NCBI GenBank assembly: GCA_031963415.1
Contig: JASSUI010000001.1
Location: forward strand, 1,240,001 to 1,304,000
Origin: JASSUD01 sp031963415
Lineage (GTDB): Bacteria; Pseudomonadota; Gammaproteobacteria; Burkholderiales; Burkholderiaceae
Length of the DNA: 64,000 bases
Direction of reading: 5' to 3'
The notes under the pieces were generated by a model. The model was not told the origin of the DNA. It worked only from the letters and a program-made list of their open reading frames with translations, and made no database searches. Position numbers and translations under genes: made by a program. Positions 46,889 through 55,963 of this stretch are shown in pieces; within the stretch, counting starts at the first letter, position 1; the number at the start of each line of letters is the position of its first letter.

Positions 46889-46926
46889 AAAAAATATTTT
46901 GGGTCTTAAAGTTTCCCTAGAATCTG

Positions 46927-48360
46927 TTATCTGTTCAAAGTCCATCCGCCTCCGAGCGCTTTAATCAGTTCCACCGTAGCAACCATTCTGCGTTTTTCGA
47001 TCTCAGTTAAATTTCGTTGCGCAGATAAAGCGACTGTTTGCGCCATCATCACATTAAGATAAGGCACTGTACCGGCTTTATATTGATTAGTAATAAGGGT
47101 CAAAGCCTGTTGAGCAGATGCTACTGCCTGTTGTTGTGTATTGGCTTTGGAGGCGAGTAGATGTAGGGTGGCAAGTTGATCTTCCACTTCTTGAAAAGCT
47201 GTTAGTACGGTTTGTTTGTAGTCGGCAACGTTTTGTTCATAAAAGTAACGAGCCGCTTGCGTGCGCGCACGTTGCAATCCTCCATCAAATAGCATCGCGA
47301 CTATTTGCGGCCCAAGTGACCATACTTGCGCCGGTGCACTTAGCCATTCAGAAAATAATGCACTGCCAACGCCACCTGAGGCCGAAAGGGTTAGCTTAGG
47401 AAAAAAGCCTGCCATCTCGATGCCGATTTTTTCATTGGCCGCTGCCATTTGGCGTTCTTTCGATGCAATATCGGGGCGGCGTTCGAGTAGGGCAGATGGA
47501 AGTTGTACAGGTATCGTAGGCAGCGTTGTGTGTAGTGATGTCGCGGGCAATGAGAAAGTGGATGCAGCCTCACCCGTAAGGGTGGCTATTGCATGTTCGA
47601 GAAGCGATCGCCTAAGTTGATTCTCAAAAGCCTCAGACTGTGCTAGTTGCAGTTGGGTTTGTGCTTGGATTACATCAGTGCGTGCCGCTGTCCCTTGCTG
47701 ATACTGATATTGCGCAATGTTCAGCATTTTTTGATATGCAGCTACTGTGTTATCGATTAGTTTTTGTTGCCGGTCTAACGCGCGTAGCTCAAAGTAATTT
47801 TGCACAAGCTTGGCTTGGATTGATAGCTGTGCGTTAGCAAGCTCAGCAGCTGCGCTTTGTGCGCTTGCATTTTGCGCATCGATATTACGTCGTATTCTGT
47901 GCCACAGATCGGGCTCCCAAGATGCTTCTAATGAGGCAAGATAACTTGTGCTTCTCGCTGCTCTGTTGCCTGGCTCTTCATTACCCGGCACATTTGAGCG
48001 AAATGATGAAGATCCTCCAACCTGTCTCGCACTCCCTGTTAAATGCGCGTTAGGCAAAGCCTCGGCGCGCGCTTGTGCTGTTAATGTTTGTGCTTGTTGA
48101 TAAGCGGCTGCAGAGCTAGCAATCTGTTGGTTAGCCAATGTGGCACGGGTGACTAACTGATTCAAATAACGATCGTTAAAAATTTCCCACCACGCCCCGC
48201 GACTATGCTGGTCATTCGGCTGCGCTATTTTCCAACCTTGTGTTGCTTCTTTGTATTGCGCTGGAATGTCGATGGTGGGGCGTGAGTAATTCGGCCCAAC
48301 TGCACAGCTAGCTAATAAGAAAACACTCAGAACTAAAAATAAAAGAAGTCTGGTCACCAT
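46927..48360 (-). CDS. Outer-membrane efflux lipoprotein, NodT/OprM family
   Basis: 477 residues with lipoprotein signal (LLLFLVLSVFLLASCAVGPNY minus first residues; lipobox LLASC, then AVGPNYSRP typical of the family). Two OEP repeats, with YQQAQTLTAQARAEALPNA and QYQQGTAARTDVIQAQTQL, and PSALLERRPDIASKERQM in the centre. First gene of the operon; 38 bp before macA. Outer-membrane channel partner for MacAB. Confidence 0.92.
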   Translation of the reverse strand: MVTRLLLFLVLSVFLLASCAVGPNYSRPTIDIPAQYKEATQGWKIAQPNDQHSRGAWWEIFNDRYLNQLVTRATLANQQIASSAAAYQQAQTLTAQARAEALPNAHLTGSARQVGGSSSFRSNVPGNEEPGNRAARSTSYLASLEASWEPDLWHRIRRNIDAQNASAQSAAAELANAQLSIQAKLVQNYFELRALDRQQKLIDNTVAAYQKMLNIAQYQYQQGTAARTDVIQAQTQLQLAQSEAFENQLRRSLLEHAIATLTGEAASTFSLPATSLHTTLPTIPVQLPSALLERRPDIASKERQMAAANEKIGIEMAGFFPKLTLSASGGVGSALFSEWLSAPAQVWSLGPQIVAMLFDGGLQRARTQAARYFYEQNVADYKQTVLTAFQEVEDQLATLHLLASKANTQQQAVASAQQALTLITNQYKAGTVPYLNVMMAQTVALSAQRNLTEIEKRRMVATVELIKALGGGWTLNR

Positions 48361-48491
48361 TAAGAGGCTTTTAAGTATTCATTTGGAAAATTGCCTAACA
48401 CGGCATGAGAGAAAGCTTTGGAATCTCCTGTAGCGGGGAATGCTGACACAGGCAGTACATTTAGGGAAGTACTAAGTTACGCTGAAGCTAA

Positions 48492-48592
48492 GGAATCTCT
48501 GCAAAACCCCTTGTGCGGCGTTATGCCTCCTTGCCGTACTAATGTACTGTCTACGTCGGCATGCCTTGCCCAAGGGCTTTTGCAGAGATTCC
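48492..48592. repeat. Palindromic element R4, copy F
   Basis: 101 bp with perfect arms GGAATCTCTGCAAAA / TTTTGCAGAGATTCC, flanked by CTAA on both sides (48488-48491 and 48593-48596). Core: CTCCTTGCCGTACTAATGTA, then CTGTCTACGTCGGCAT. Confidence 0.88.
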
Positions 48593-48596
48593 CTAA

Positions 48597-49031
48597 GTTA
48601 TTTTTTGTTGCTACACCAATGTAATATGGCGCAACAGACTATTTCAATATATCGTTTGGCTAAAAAACATCTGCATTACATCGTCAATATCTTTACCTCC
48701 TATCTTATTGATAATTAATGGCGAATTATCTTATCGCTATTTCTCTCTTTCTTATTTGTTCATAAGTAATTTATCTGACTTAATAAATATAAATTCTTAA
48801 AAGATTAAATTTTTTGAGAAAAATTTAATCGCTAAGTCAAATTCCGTTTGCCTTTATTCATCTAAAAATTTTTAAATTAAAAAAGTGTGCGTTTTTTTAT
48901 TCATGGGTGCGTATCTTCGCCCTTTTGTTTAGAAAAGCTGTGTCAAAGTTTAATGGAATTCTTCATAAATTAAAGATTGTTTCGTAGATAGGTAAGGATA
49001 GTTTTAATTTAATTTTTAATGAGGATTGACT
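48597..49031. other. AT-rich spacer
   Basis: Strongly A/T-rich (especially 48700-49020) with no ORF or repeat copy. AT-richness just before an orphan gene is common in accessory regions. It ends with GAGGATTGACT before ATG 49032. Confidence 0.5.
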
Positions 49032-49847
49032 ATGACGGTAACTCAATTGGTGAATTATATTTTTTCTAATAGAAATAATACTAATATTAGTGTCAGTGCC
49101 AGCGAAAATAATCCACAAGAGCAAAGCTCATTTACAGCAATAAGAGTTGAAGATCCTACAAAGATAAAAAGCGGGTTGCATGACTACTGTGATGAATTAC
49201 TGCAAGATGAATTAAAAGAAAAAGAAGAGAAATTAAAAGAATTAGAGAGAAAATTAGATAGTAACTGTCTCAAAAGAATGGCTTTTAACGAGGAGATTGG
49301 ATACATCAAAAAACATATCGCTAACGTACGAGAAGTAATCGGTAATATTCAAGATGCGTTGAAGAAAAGCGATGTTCAAGATAAATGCGAAGCATTCGAT
49401 GGGATAAAGTTAAAAATTGATAAGAAAATGTCCTTGATTAATATACCATCTGGGGCTAAGCATGACACATTAACTGGAACAGTTGATGTTATTGGATTGG
49501 CTTTAATGGGAGCTTGGACCTCACTTTCTGGTAATGAGAAAGTCAATTCATCAACGCCAGCGTATAACTACATTCCTCTTATATTAAGTGCCGTTCCTAA
49601 TATGGTTAAGTTAATGGTTTTACTAAAGCCTAAACTAAATAAGTTGGAAACAAAAAATAGAGATGTTTTAATTTCTATCTATAAATCGCTTGATCACAAT
49701 TTAGAAATGGTGACAAATGCGATTAAACAGAAGAGCCAAGACGACGCTCGAATGGAGCAACGTAGACTCACTGCAAGCTTGATGCAAGGATATAGACATT
49801 CCTGCGATGCTACACATCAATGTTCTCGTCCCGTTATGATCGCTTAA
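49032..49847 (+). CDS. Uncharacterised coiled-coil protein with two hydrophobic segments
   Basis: 271 residues from ATG 49032 with GAGGA upstream; a TTG six bases earlier is not needed. Residues about 50-75 form a coiled coil (LKEKEEKLKELERKLDS). Hydrophobic stretches lie about 148-170 (DVIGLALMGAWTSL) and 182-205 (IPLILSAVPNMVKLMVLL), possibly membrane-inserting. The N-terminus is Asn/Ser-rich. AT-rich and Lys-rich relative to the neighbouring core genes, which suggests acquisition. No family recognised; the pattern is compatible with a secreted effector. Confidence 0.55.
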   Translation: MTVTQLVNYIFSNRNNTNISVSASENNPQEQSSFTAIRVEDPTKIKSGLHDYCDELLQDELKEKEEKLKELERKLDSNCLKRMAFNEEIGYIKKHIANVREVIGNIQDALKKSDVQDKCEAFDGIKLKIDKKMSLINIPSGAKHDTLTGTVDVIGLALMGAWTSLSGNEKVNSSTPAYNYIPLILSAVPNMVKLMVLLKPKLNKLETKNRDVLISIYKSLDHNLEMVTNAIKQKSQDDARMEQRRLTASLMQGYRHSCDATHQCSRPVMIA

Positions 49848-50233
49848 ATGCGAATGTTGAAAGGGCAGACATTGTTGAGTATAGGCAGTTGAGTAGCACT
49901 AGCGTTCTGTTCATTAATAAATGTGTGCATCGCTTTGTAAAACTCAGTTGAGTCAAACAGAGCTCGAATACTGATTAATGTAATAAGAGCGAGTGAAAAC
50001 AGATAAGATTAAAGCACATGAGAACAGCACTACATTAAAAAGACATCGTGCTGATTTGAAAGGCGCTAGATAAACTGAAAAAGCGTAGATATTTCCTAGC
50101 TATAGTTTATTTGGCGCTTTGTTTCTATTCAAAAGCTATCGATTTCAATTTCGGTAGCAATCACCCCATGAGGTACCATACCGCGATATTGGAAAGCAGG
50201 TCATGCTTTCCGTCTGTTGATCAACAACGAAAA

Positions 50234-50337
50234 GGGCTTGTTTAAATCTTTCCCTGGCGCGCTTGCGCCAATGCAGACAGTACAAGACTACAAGACCGTA
50301 CAGCCAGTCAGCACAAGGGAAAATCTAAACAAGTCCC
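50234..50337. repeat. Palindromic element R3, copy G
   Basis: 104 bp with arms GGGCTTGTTTAAATCTTTCC and GGAAAATCTAAACAAGTCCC and a core with ACAGTACAAGA and ACCGTACAGCC. It ends 15 bp before the permease start. 49848-50233 holds nothing recognisable. Confidence 0.75.
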
Positions 50338-50352
50338 AAAAAAGGAAGAAGA

Positions 50353-51735
50353 ATGGGAGACACGGTAATGCGCCGCGGCTTAACAGCACGGCATATCCGT
50401 TTCATGGCTTTAGGTTCTGCAATCGGCACGGGGCTTTTTTATGGTTCTGCAGCGGCCATACAGCGTGCTGGTCCCTCGGTTCTTCTAGCTTATCTGATTG
50501 GTGGCTTGGCTATTTATTTGACTATGCGCGCTCTGGGCGAAATGGCTGTCCATCATCCTATCGCAGGGTCATTCGGTCACTATGCGAGTGCCTATCTGGG
50601 TCGTTATATGGGTTTCCTGACGGGCTGGAGTTACGTTTTTTCGATGGTAATGGTTTGTCTGGCAGATGTGACAGCATTTGGAGTCTATATGGGCCTATGG
50701 TTTCCTGACACGCCTCAGTGGATATGGGTGCTAGGCATTGTCACGATCATCATTGGACTTAACCTTTGCAGTGTGAAGGTGTTTGGTGAGATGGAGTGTT
50801 GGTTATCGTTGCTTAAAGTACTGGCAATCATAGCGATGATAGTGGGCGGTTTCCTTATCTTAACCTTTGGCATTGAATTCAATAGCGTAGCAAGCCCGGG
50901 TATTAGTAATTTATGGAGTCATGGGGGCTTCTTCCCAAATGGCATAGCTGGCACCATCGCCTCGTTAACTATTGTGATGTTCGCATTCGGCGGCATTGAA
51001 GTGATTGGCGTCGCAGCGGGAGAGGCACAAGACCCGCAGCGTATGATTCCTAAAGCTATTAATTCGGTGCCTGTGCGCATCTTGTTTTTCTACTTGTTTA
51101 CGTTGTTCGTGCTGATGGCTATTTGTCCCTGGTCTCAAATTGGGAGCCAAGGCAGTCCATTTGTGCAAATCTTCAGCAAATTAGGCATTAGTTCGGCCGC
51201 AACGATACTCAATATTGTCGTTATCTCTGCCGCAGTCTCCGCGATAAACAGTGATATTTTTAGTGCTGGACGAATGCTTTACGGGATGGCCCAAGATGGG
51301 CTTGCCCCTGCAGCCTTCTCTCGTCTCTCGCGCGCTGGCGTACCGGGGATGACGGTATTGATGATGGGTATTGCTTTGTTGTTCGGTATCGTTCTGAATT
51401 ATCTGCTTCCGAAAGAACTATTTCTGGTCTTTGCATCCATCGTGACCTTCGCTGTTGTTTGGGGTTGGTTAATGATATTGCTCTCGCAAGTAGCGATGCG
51501 TTTCAAGCTCAGTCGCCAGGAAGTGGATAAATTAACTTTTCGGGTGCCGTTCTGGCCGTACGGACAACTATTCGCGATTGCCTTCATGATTTTCATTTTT
51601 GGCGTGTTGGCCGTGTTTTCAGAAACGCGCTTAGCGCTCTACGTCGGCGCACTCTGGCTGGTGCTACTTTCGTTGGCTTATTACCTGTGGATCAAGCTGC
51701 CTCATCAACGGCGGCGTGGGGCTGAGGTGTTTTGA
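50353..51735 (+). CDS. Amino-acid permease, APC superfamily (AAT/ProY-like)
   Basis: 460 residues with 12 predicted helices. The N-terminal transport signature is clear: ARHIRFMALGSAIGTGLFYG, then AGPSVLLAYLIGG and MRALGEMAVHHPIAGSFGHY. Central FAFGGIEVIGVAAGEAQDP and the C-terminal RMLYGMAQDGLAP are typical of the gamma-proteobacterial AAT family (ProY, AroP, GabP). Specificity cannot be told from sequence alone; proline or histidine is a reasonable guess. Start after AAGGAAGAAGA. Monocistronic. Import of host amino acids would suit a symbiont. Confidence 0.9.
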   Translation: MGDTVMRRGLTARHIRFMALGSAIGTGLFYGSAAAIQRAGPSVLLAYLIGGLAIYLTMRALGEMAVHHPIAGSFGHYASAYLGRYMGFLTGWSYVFSMVMVCLADVTAFGVYMGLWFPDTPQWIWVLGIVTIIIGLNLCSVKVFGEMECWLSLLKVLAIIAMIVGGFLILTFGIEFNSVASPGISNLWSHGGFFPNGIAGTIASLTIVMFAFGGIEVIGVAAGEAQDPQRMIPKAINSVPVRILFFYLFTLFVLMAICPWSQIGSQGSPFVQIFSKLGISSAATILNIVVISAAVSAINSDIFSAGRMLYGMAQDGLAPAAFSRLSRAGVPGMTVLMMGIALLFGIVLNYLLPKELFLVFASIVTFAVVWGWLMILLSQVAMRFKLSRQEVDKLTFRVPFWPYGQLFAIAFMIFIFGVLAVFSETRLALYVGALWLVLLSLAYYLWIKLPHQRRRGAEVF

Positions 51736-52060
51736 CCCTCTGCCTGTCTAATTCAACACAAGTGACTGCTCTGCTTGTCAAAGCAAAGATGAAACAAGCG
51801 ATCTAATTTCTGCGCTAGGAGCCAAGGTTATTTCTGTATTTTAGTTGCGCCTTAGCCAGCAGCAATACATACCGTTTTTCACCTTATTATCCACCTGCAA
51901 TTTCTCTGTTAGTTTGCTGATCGCTTAATCAGGATGTTCTACAGATATCGGCCTTTTGCTTTTCTTGTTTTTCTCGGCGAGATGTTTGCGGAAGTCGCCT
52001 GACTAAATAAATCGAATGGCATATAGATGAAATGGAAAGCCTTTGGGAAGGAATTCAATA
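51736..52060. other. Spacer without recognised genes
   Basis: 325 bp, no convincing ORF or repeat copy. GGGAAGGAATTC at its end is the ribosome-binding site for the next gene. Confidence 0.5.
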
Positions 52061-52624
52061 ATGAACGGTTTGAATAGAGTCTTTAATGTCCTCAAGCAAT
52101 TAGCCCCGACGATTGCAGCAGCTTTGGGTACTCCTCTACTTGGCAGCGCATTAACTGCGTTGGAAGGGGTGCTCGGTCTTGCGCCAGATACCAATCTCTC
52201 CGTCGACGATCGTGCCACAGCTGTAGCGTTGGCGATTAACGTCGCCTCTCCCGAGGTGCTTGCAGCGATACGCAAAGCGGACCAGGAATACGCGGCAAAA
52301 ATGGCTGAATTAGGGTTTAAAGATAAGGAAATGCTCGCGCAGCTGGAATACCAGACCAAGAATCTGGAAATTGAAAGCGTAACCGATGCCCGACGCTATA
52401 GGAATATCCACATGCTGGCGCTGTGGGTCTTAATGACCTTCGCATTTGTAATGACAGGTGTGTTGTATGGGTGTTATTTACTTTTAACAGGTGGCATACC
52501 CATCAAGGATGTCGCCGTTGTTGCTGCGGTATCCGGCTTAGTAGGGTCAGTTGTGGGCTATGTTGCGGCGAATGCACAAACTGTCGTGAATTCGCTTTAT
52601 AGCGCTTCATTAGGGCAGAAGTGA
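52061..52624 (+). CDS. Holin-like protein, GTA_holin_3TM type
   Basis: 187 residues from ATG 52061 (AAGGA eight bases upstream). N-terminal VLKQLAPTIAAALGTPLLGS hydrophobic segment, a helical middle (KADQEYAAKMAELGFKD), then two C-terminal membrane helices (MLALWVLMTFAFVMTGVLYG and VVAAVSGLVGSVVGYVAANA). This arrangement matches the 3TM holin family known from phages and gene transfer agents. No other phage structural gene is nearby, so it may be a prophage relic or a retained release function. Confidence 0.7.
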   Translation: MNGLNRVFNVLKQLAPTIAAALGTPLLGSALTALEGVLGLAPDTNLSVDDRATAVALAINVASPEVLAAIRKADQEYAAKMAELGFKDKEMLAQLEYQTKNLEIESVTDARRYRNIHMLALWVLMTFAFVMTGVLYGCYLLLTGGIPIKDVAVVAAVSGLVGSVVGYVAANAQTVVNSLYSASLGQK

Positions 52625-52819
52625 TCAGAGAGCGGAGTCAATTTTCAGAAAAACTAAAACGTATGCTCAATGAAAGCGATGAGATTAGAAAAGAGAGATG
52701 TCGCAATTTATGGACATTATTTGCATCGAAGGTTGGAAAATAATTGGCGAAAAGGGTAGGTTACAAACATAACGTATTTACGGGTCTGTCAGGCGAAATT
52801 TAAAAAAATACCTACAAAA

Positions 52820-53182
52820 TTGAATGTATTTAAAGGTTGCTTCTTTTCAACAATTTTACTTATTCGTAATCCAAATCAATACCCACGAATTCGCGAAGAG
52901 CTTGACTGTCATATAGGGCATCTTCAAGCGCTGCAAGTAGGCGATTTCAAGGAACCAGCTTATTTATCTCAGCGAGAAATTTCTCTCGGCGTGTGGGCTT
53001 CTTCTTGCTTGCGTATTCCGCGCTGGAAAATGACATCTGATTCATTGCGTCTGACTAGAGTGATGGGGGAGCTGATAAAAATCGTAGCAGCATCTTCTGA
53101 TCTTGTCGAAGATAGAGAGGGATTAAATCAGCGTTTCTCTAGAGGTTTTGAATTAACAACTTTTAGGCTTGAAAAATGCTAA
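52820..53182 (+). CDS. Doubtful short ORF
   Basis: 120 codons from a TTG. Contains REELDCHIGHLQALQVGDFK and REISLGVWASSC, which read like real protein but match nothing I know. No good Shine-Dalgarno; could be the rest of a decayed gene. Confidence 0.25.
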   Translation: MNVFKGCFFSTILLIRNPNQYPRIREELDCHIGHLQALQVGDFKEPAYLSQREISLGVWASSCLRIPRWKMTSDSLRLTRVMGELIKIVAASSDLVEDREGLNQRFSRGFELTTFRLEKC

Positions 53183-53529
53183 TAGCAATGTACTGAAGTT
53201 TATAGCAGTTATTGAAGCTAAACTTAAAGTAAAACTCTTCTGTAATTTTATTCTGGTTGAGTCAAATAGATTACTAGACTTACGCCTCCATTCGTTATTA
53301 TTCTAATCATTCCTGACATCCTAAAAAAAAGCGCTATTGATAACTGGGGCATAACGACGGGACAGATTTATTAACATGAAGGATTAATGATGTATTTAAC
53401 CTTGCCATCGACAAGGTGAACCAGTATTAAGCGGCGGATTTAAAAGCCCTGAAAAAAGAAGTGTTCCCACTAATATTTTTATCTGATTCAGAACAAAGGA
53501 TTGGTGATTTTTCGGAGAGGATCGAAGAA

Positions 53530-54348
53530 ATGAGTACCTTAAAGATACTTAGAACACAGCAAAATATATTACAAGCACAACACAATTTATCTCAAGCACA
53601 AAAGAAGCTCACTACGGAAGAGAAAGAGCTTGAAGAAAAGCTGACTAAACAACTTGTTAGCAATAAAGTAGAGCTCCGGAAAACACTTGATAAGGCACAC
53701 GCAGAACATCAAGCAGATCTTCAACAAACACTTGATGAGAGACACGCAGAACATCAAGCAGATCTTCAACAAACACTTGATGAGAGACACGCAGAACATC
53801 AAGCAGATCTTCAACAAACGCTTGAAGAGAGAGACATACAATATCAAGCAGATCTTCAACAAACGCTTGGAGAGAGAGACGTACATTATCAAGCTGATCT
53901 TCAGCAAGCGCTTAGTGAGAGACACGCACAATACCAAGCTGATCTTCAGCAAGCGCTTGGTGAGAAATATGCGCAATATCAAGCAGATCTTCAGCAAACG
54001 CTTCTTGAGAGGGATGAAAAACATCAAGCAGATCTTCAGCAAGCGCTTCTTGAGAGGGACGAAAAACATCAAACAGATCTTCAGCAAGCGCTTCTTGAGA
54101 GGGACGAAAAACATCAAACAGACCTTCAGCAAGTTCTTTTTGAGAGAGACGAAAAACATCAAACAGATCTCCAGCAGAGAGACGAAAAGCATCAAGTAGA
54201 TCTTGAAGAAACGCTTGGTGACCGAGACATAAAACATGAAATAGATATTCATGCAATTAATATTAAATTTGCTGAAATGGAAGCGACTCAGCAGAAAAAT
54301 ATGAAAAAGCTTCGGGATGAACTAAAGGAAATAAGGAAAAAAGCGTAG
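53530..54348 (+). CDS. Coiled-coil protein with 15-residue tandem repeats
   Basis: 272 residues from ATG 53530; a GTG at 53461 in the same frame is an alternative. Residues about 53-230 are 12-13 repeats of 15 residues, consensus LxERDEKHQADLQQA, encoded by 45-bp tandem units; the second and third are identical in protein. One unit near the end lacks four residues. The whole chain is a predicted coiled coil. Upstream, the frame continues beyond the GTG (AADLKALKKEVFPLIFLSDS) to a TAA, and AIDKVNQY precedes that stop, so an ancestral longer gene may have been cut. Function unknown. Confidence 0.65.
   Translation: MSTLKILRTQQNILQAQHNLSQAQKKLTTEEKELEEKLTKQLVSNKVELRKTLDKAHAEHQADLQQTLDERHAEHQADLQQTLDERHAEHQADLQQTLEERDIQYQADLQQTLGERDVHYQADLQQALSERHAQYQADLQQALGEKYAQYQADLQQTLLERDEKHQADLQQALLERDEKHQTDLQQALLERDEKHQTDLQQVLFERDEKHQTDLQQRDEKHQVDLEETLGDRDIKHEIDIHAINIKFAEMEATQQKNMKKLRDELKEIRKKA
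53686..54225. repeat. Tandem 45-bp repeats
   Basis: About 12 units with invariant CATCAAGCAGATCTTCA-like cores. Because 45 is divisible by three and the unit lacks stops in several frames, long spurious ORFs occur on both strands. Confidence 0.9.
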
Positions 54349-54409
54349 GGCTCGCTTGGTCAGACATATTTGCCACTGATTGAAGTACGGCGTAAGGCCT
54401 AGATAAAAT

Positions 54410-54618
54410 TTCCTATTTTGACTTCTTCCTACGTCGTGCTTTTTCATTCGCATTTCTATTTGTGTCCAATGCGACTCCAATAGCTTGCCCCAATTCATCG
54501 ACTCATTCGACAAAAATCGATACGTCCCCATCGCTTCACCCCATCCTTGACTAGCATTCAGGAATGCTGACCATCTGCTTTGCCGACCACCGATCAAGCA
54601 TAAGTACCATTCGATCAT
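54410..54618 (-). pseudogene. IS4-family (Tn5-like) transposase N-terminal fragment
   Basis: Minus-strand reading has SAFLNASQGWGEAMGTYRFL, then SNESMNWGKLLESHWTQIEM, the DNA-binding N-terminus of Tn5-type transposases. Only about 65 residues remain, followed by unrelated sequence. Confidence 0.75.
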
Positions 54619-54710
54619 TGGGCCGTTTATCTCCTAAATTGAGGCCAGCCATCTCCGATCGCACCTAGCTCATCTCTTGTCCTAAATAAAAAAAGGAGGG
54701 ACTTAGCAAA

Positions 54711-55354
54711 TTAATGGGATAGATAGGAGAGTTGTGTATAACGAGGTGGACATAACGCCGATATTGATTTATTCAGTGTTTCCCTAGGTTTTATCTCTGC
54801 CGCTGGATTTGTTGTTGCGTGTCCATTTGCTATAGCCCACTCGAAGACGTGCGAGGCCCACATTCTAGTCTTACGCACATAAACATATTTCCCGTTAGCA
54901 TCCATCCATAGTCTTTAACGGCTCCATCAGCATTTCACGGGTAATACTTGCAATGGGTTTGTCCCTTAGCATGGGAAATAAATGTGTTTTAAGGGCGTTT
55001 GTACCATTCTTTTTATAGTTTTCTGTGAGGTCTTTGCGTCCTTCCCCATATTGCTCCGATGCTTCCTTAAATATTAAGGCGTTGGGGTCATTTTCTTCCT
55101 GACGCGACGCTATAGGGTCAGTGTTCTCACGTAACTTAGCTTTTACATCGTCCCGCTTCTCTCTCGCCTCAGCCAAAGATACCTCTGGATAAGGGCTGAA
55201 ACTGATAGTTTTTTGTTTCTTCTCAAACCGATAAGCCAGCCGCCAAAGCAGCGGATATCTATAAAAAAAGACTGCCTCCATCAAATACTTTACGGGCTTT
55301 CTTCCCAGGCTTCGCAGCCTTACATTTAGTATCTGTTAGCTTACTTGTAGGCAT
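54711..55354 (-). pseudogene. P4-type tyrosine integrase, frameshifted and truncated
   Basis: Starts at ATG 55354 (MPTSKLTDTKCKAAKPGKKA), the DUF4102 N-terminus. A frame change near 55270 leads to KKQKTISFSPYPEVSLAEAR, EKRDDVKAKL and DLTENYKKNGTNALKTHLFP; another near 54900 leads to MWASHVFEWAIANGHATTNP, AAEIKPRETL. The catalytic C-terminal domain (R...HxxR...Y) is missing. It lies 177 bp downstream of tRNA-Ser on the same strand, the normal place for an integrase of a tRNA-inserted island. Confidence 0.85.
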
Positions 55355-55530
55355 GCTAAACACCTCTTCTTTTAAATACCTACAAAAATGCCTACAAAAC
55401 ATCCGTTTGCTTGCATTTGGTAGCGTGTTTTTTGATTGGGAATAAATGGCAAGAATTGCCTGGAAAGCCTTATTTTTTAAGGATTTTTGATGCTTTTGGA
55501 AGGGATGGTGCCGGAAGTCGATGGGGGGGC

Positions 55531-55621
55531 TGGCGGAAAGGGTGGGATTTGAACCCACGATACGGTAAAACCGTATACCGAATTTCGAGTCCGGCGCATT
55601 CGACCACTCTGCCACCTTTCC
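55531..55621 (-). tRNA. tRNA-Ser (anticodon CGA)
   Basis: 91 nt. Acceptor GGAAAGG pairs with CCTTTCC, CCA is encoded (TGG at 55531-55533 on the + strand). The anticodon arm is CCGGA-CTCGAAA-TTCGG with anticodon CGA. A long variable arm (TACGGTTTTACCGTA) marks a class II tRNA. The T arm reads GTGGGTTCAAATCCCAC. Confidence 0.97.
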
Positions 55622-55732
55622 GAGAGATGCACTTTAGCGGGTGCATTTGAAGAGAAGGGCGATTCTAGAGCATTTCACGCGGATTGTCTCTATTTCTGTG
55701 TTTCAAAAATTAGGTTTGTTTGACCTATCCCA

Positions 55733-55932
55733 GGCCTTTCACAACGCTCGAATAAAGACAGTTGGCTCACACGTTGAGGTTCCTGTGTCACCCTAGCCTA
55801 CGAATGTCGACGCAGAATCGTAGCTCGGAGTCGGACGAACCCCAACATGCTTCGGAGAGAAGAAACTGCCATTCCGCCTACTCAATACCTTTTAGAACCT
55901 TATGTCTAGAGATGATCGTGAGCAGATTCTAA
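55733..55932. repeat. Dispersed repeat R1, copy 3
   Basis: Contains CTCACACGTTGAGGTTCC, GACGAACCCCAACATG and the right end ATCGTGAGCAGATTCTAA. Spans most of the gap between tRNA-Ser and serS. Confidence 0.65.
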
Positions 55933-55963
55933 GTAGATGCACGCTCTCCTCAATAGCGTTGTT

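Noticed and set aside
53686..54225. Regular repeats considered as a CRISPR array
   Set aside because: Units are contiguous 45-bp coding repeats without unique spacers, and no cas gene is present.
53587..54256. Long ORFs in other frames of the 45-bp repeat array
   Set aside because: A consequence of stop-free tandem repeats; the + frame with EEL/LQQ composition and a plausible start is the likely gene.
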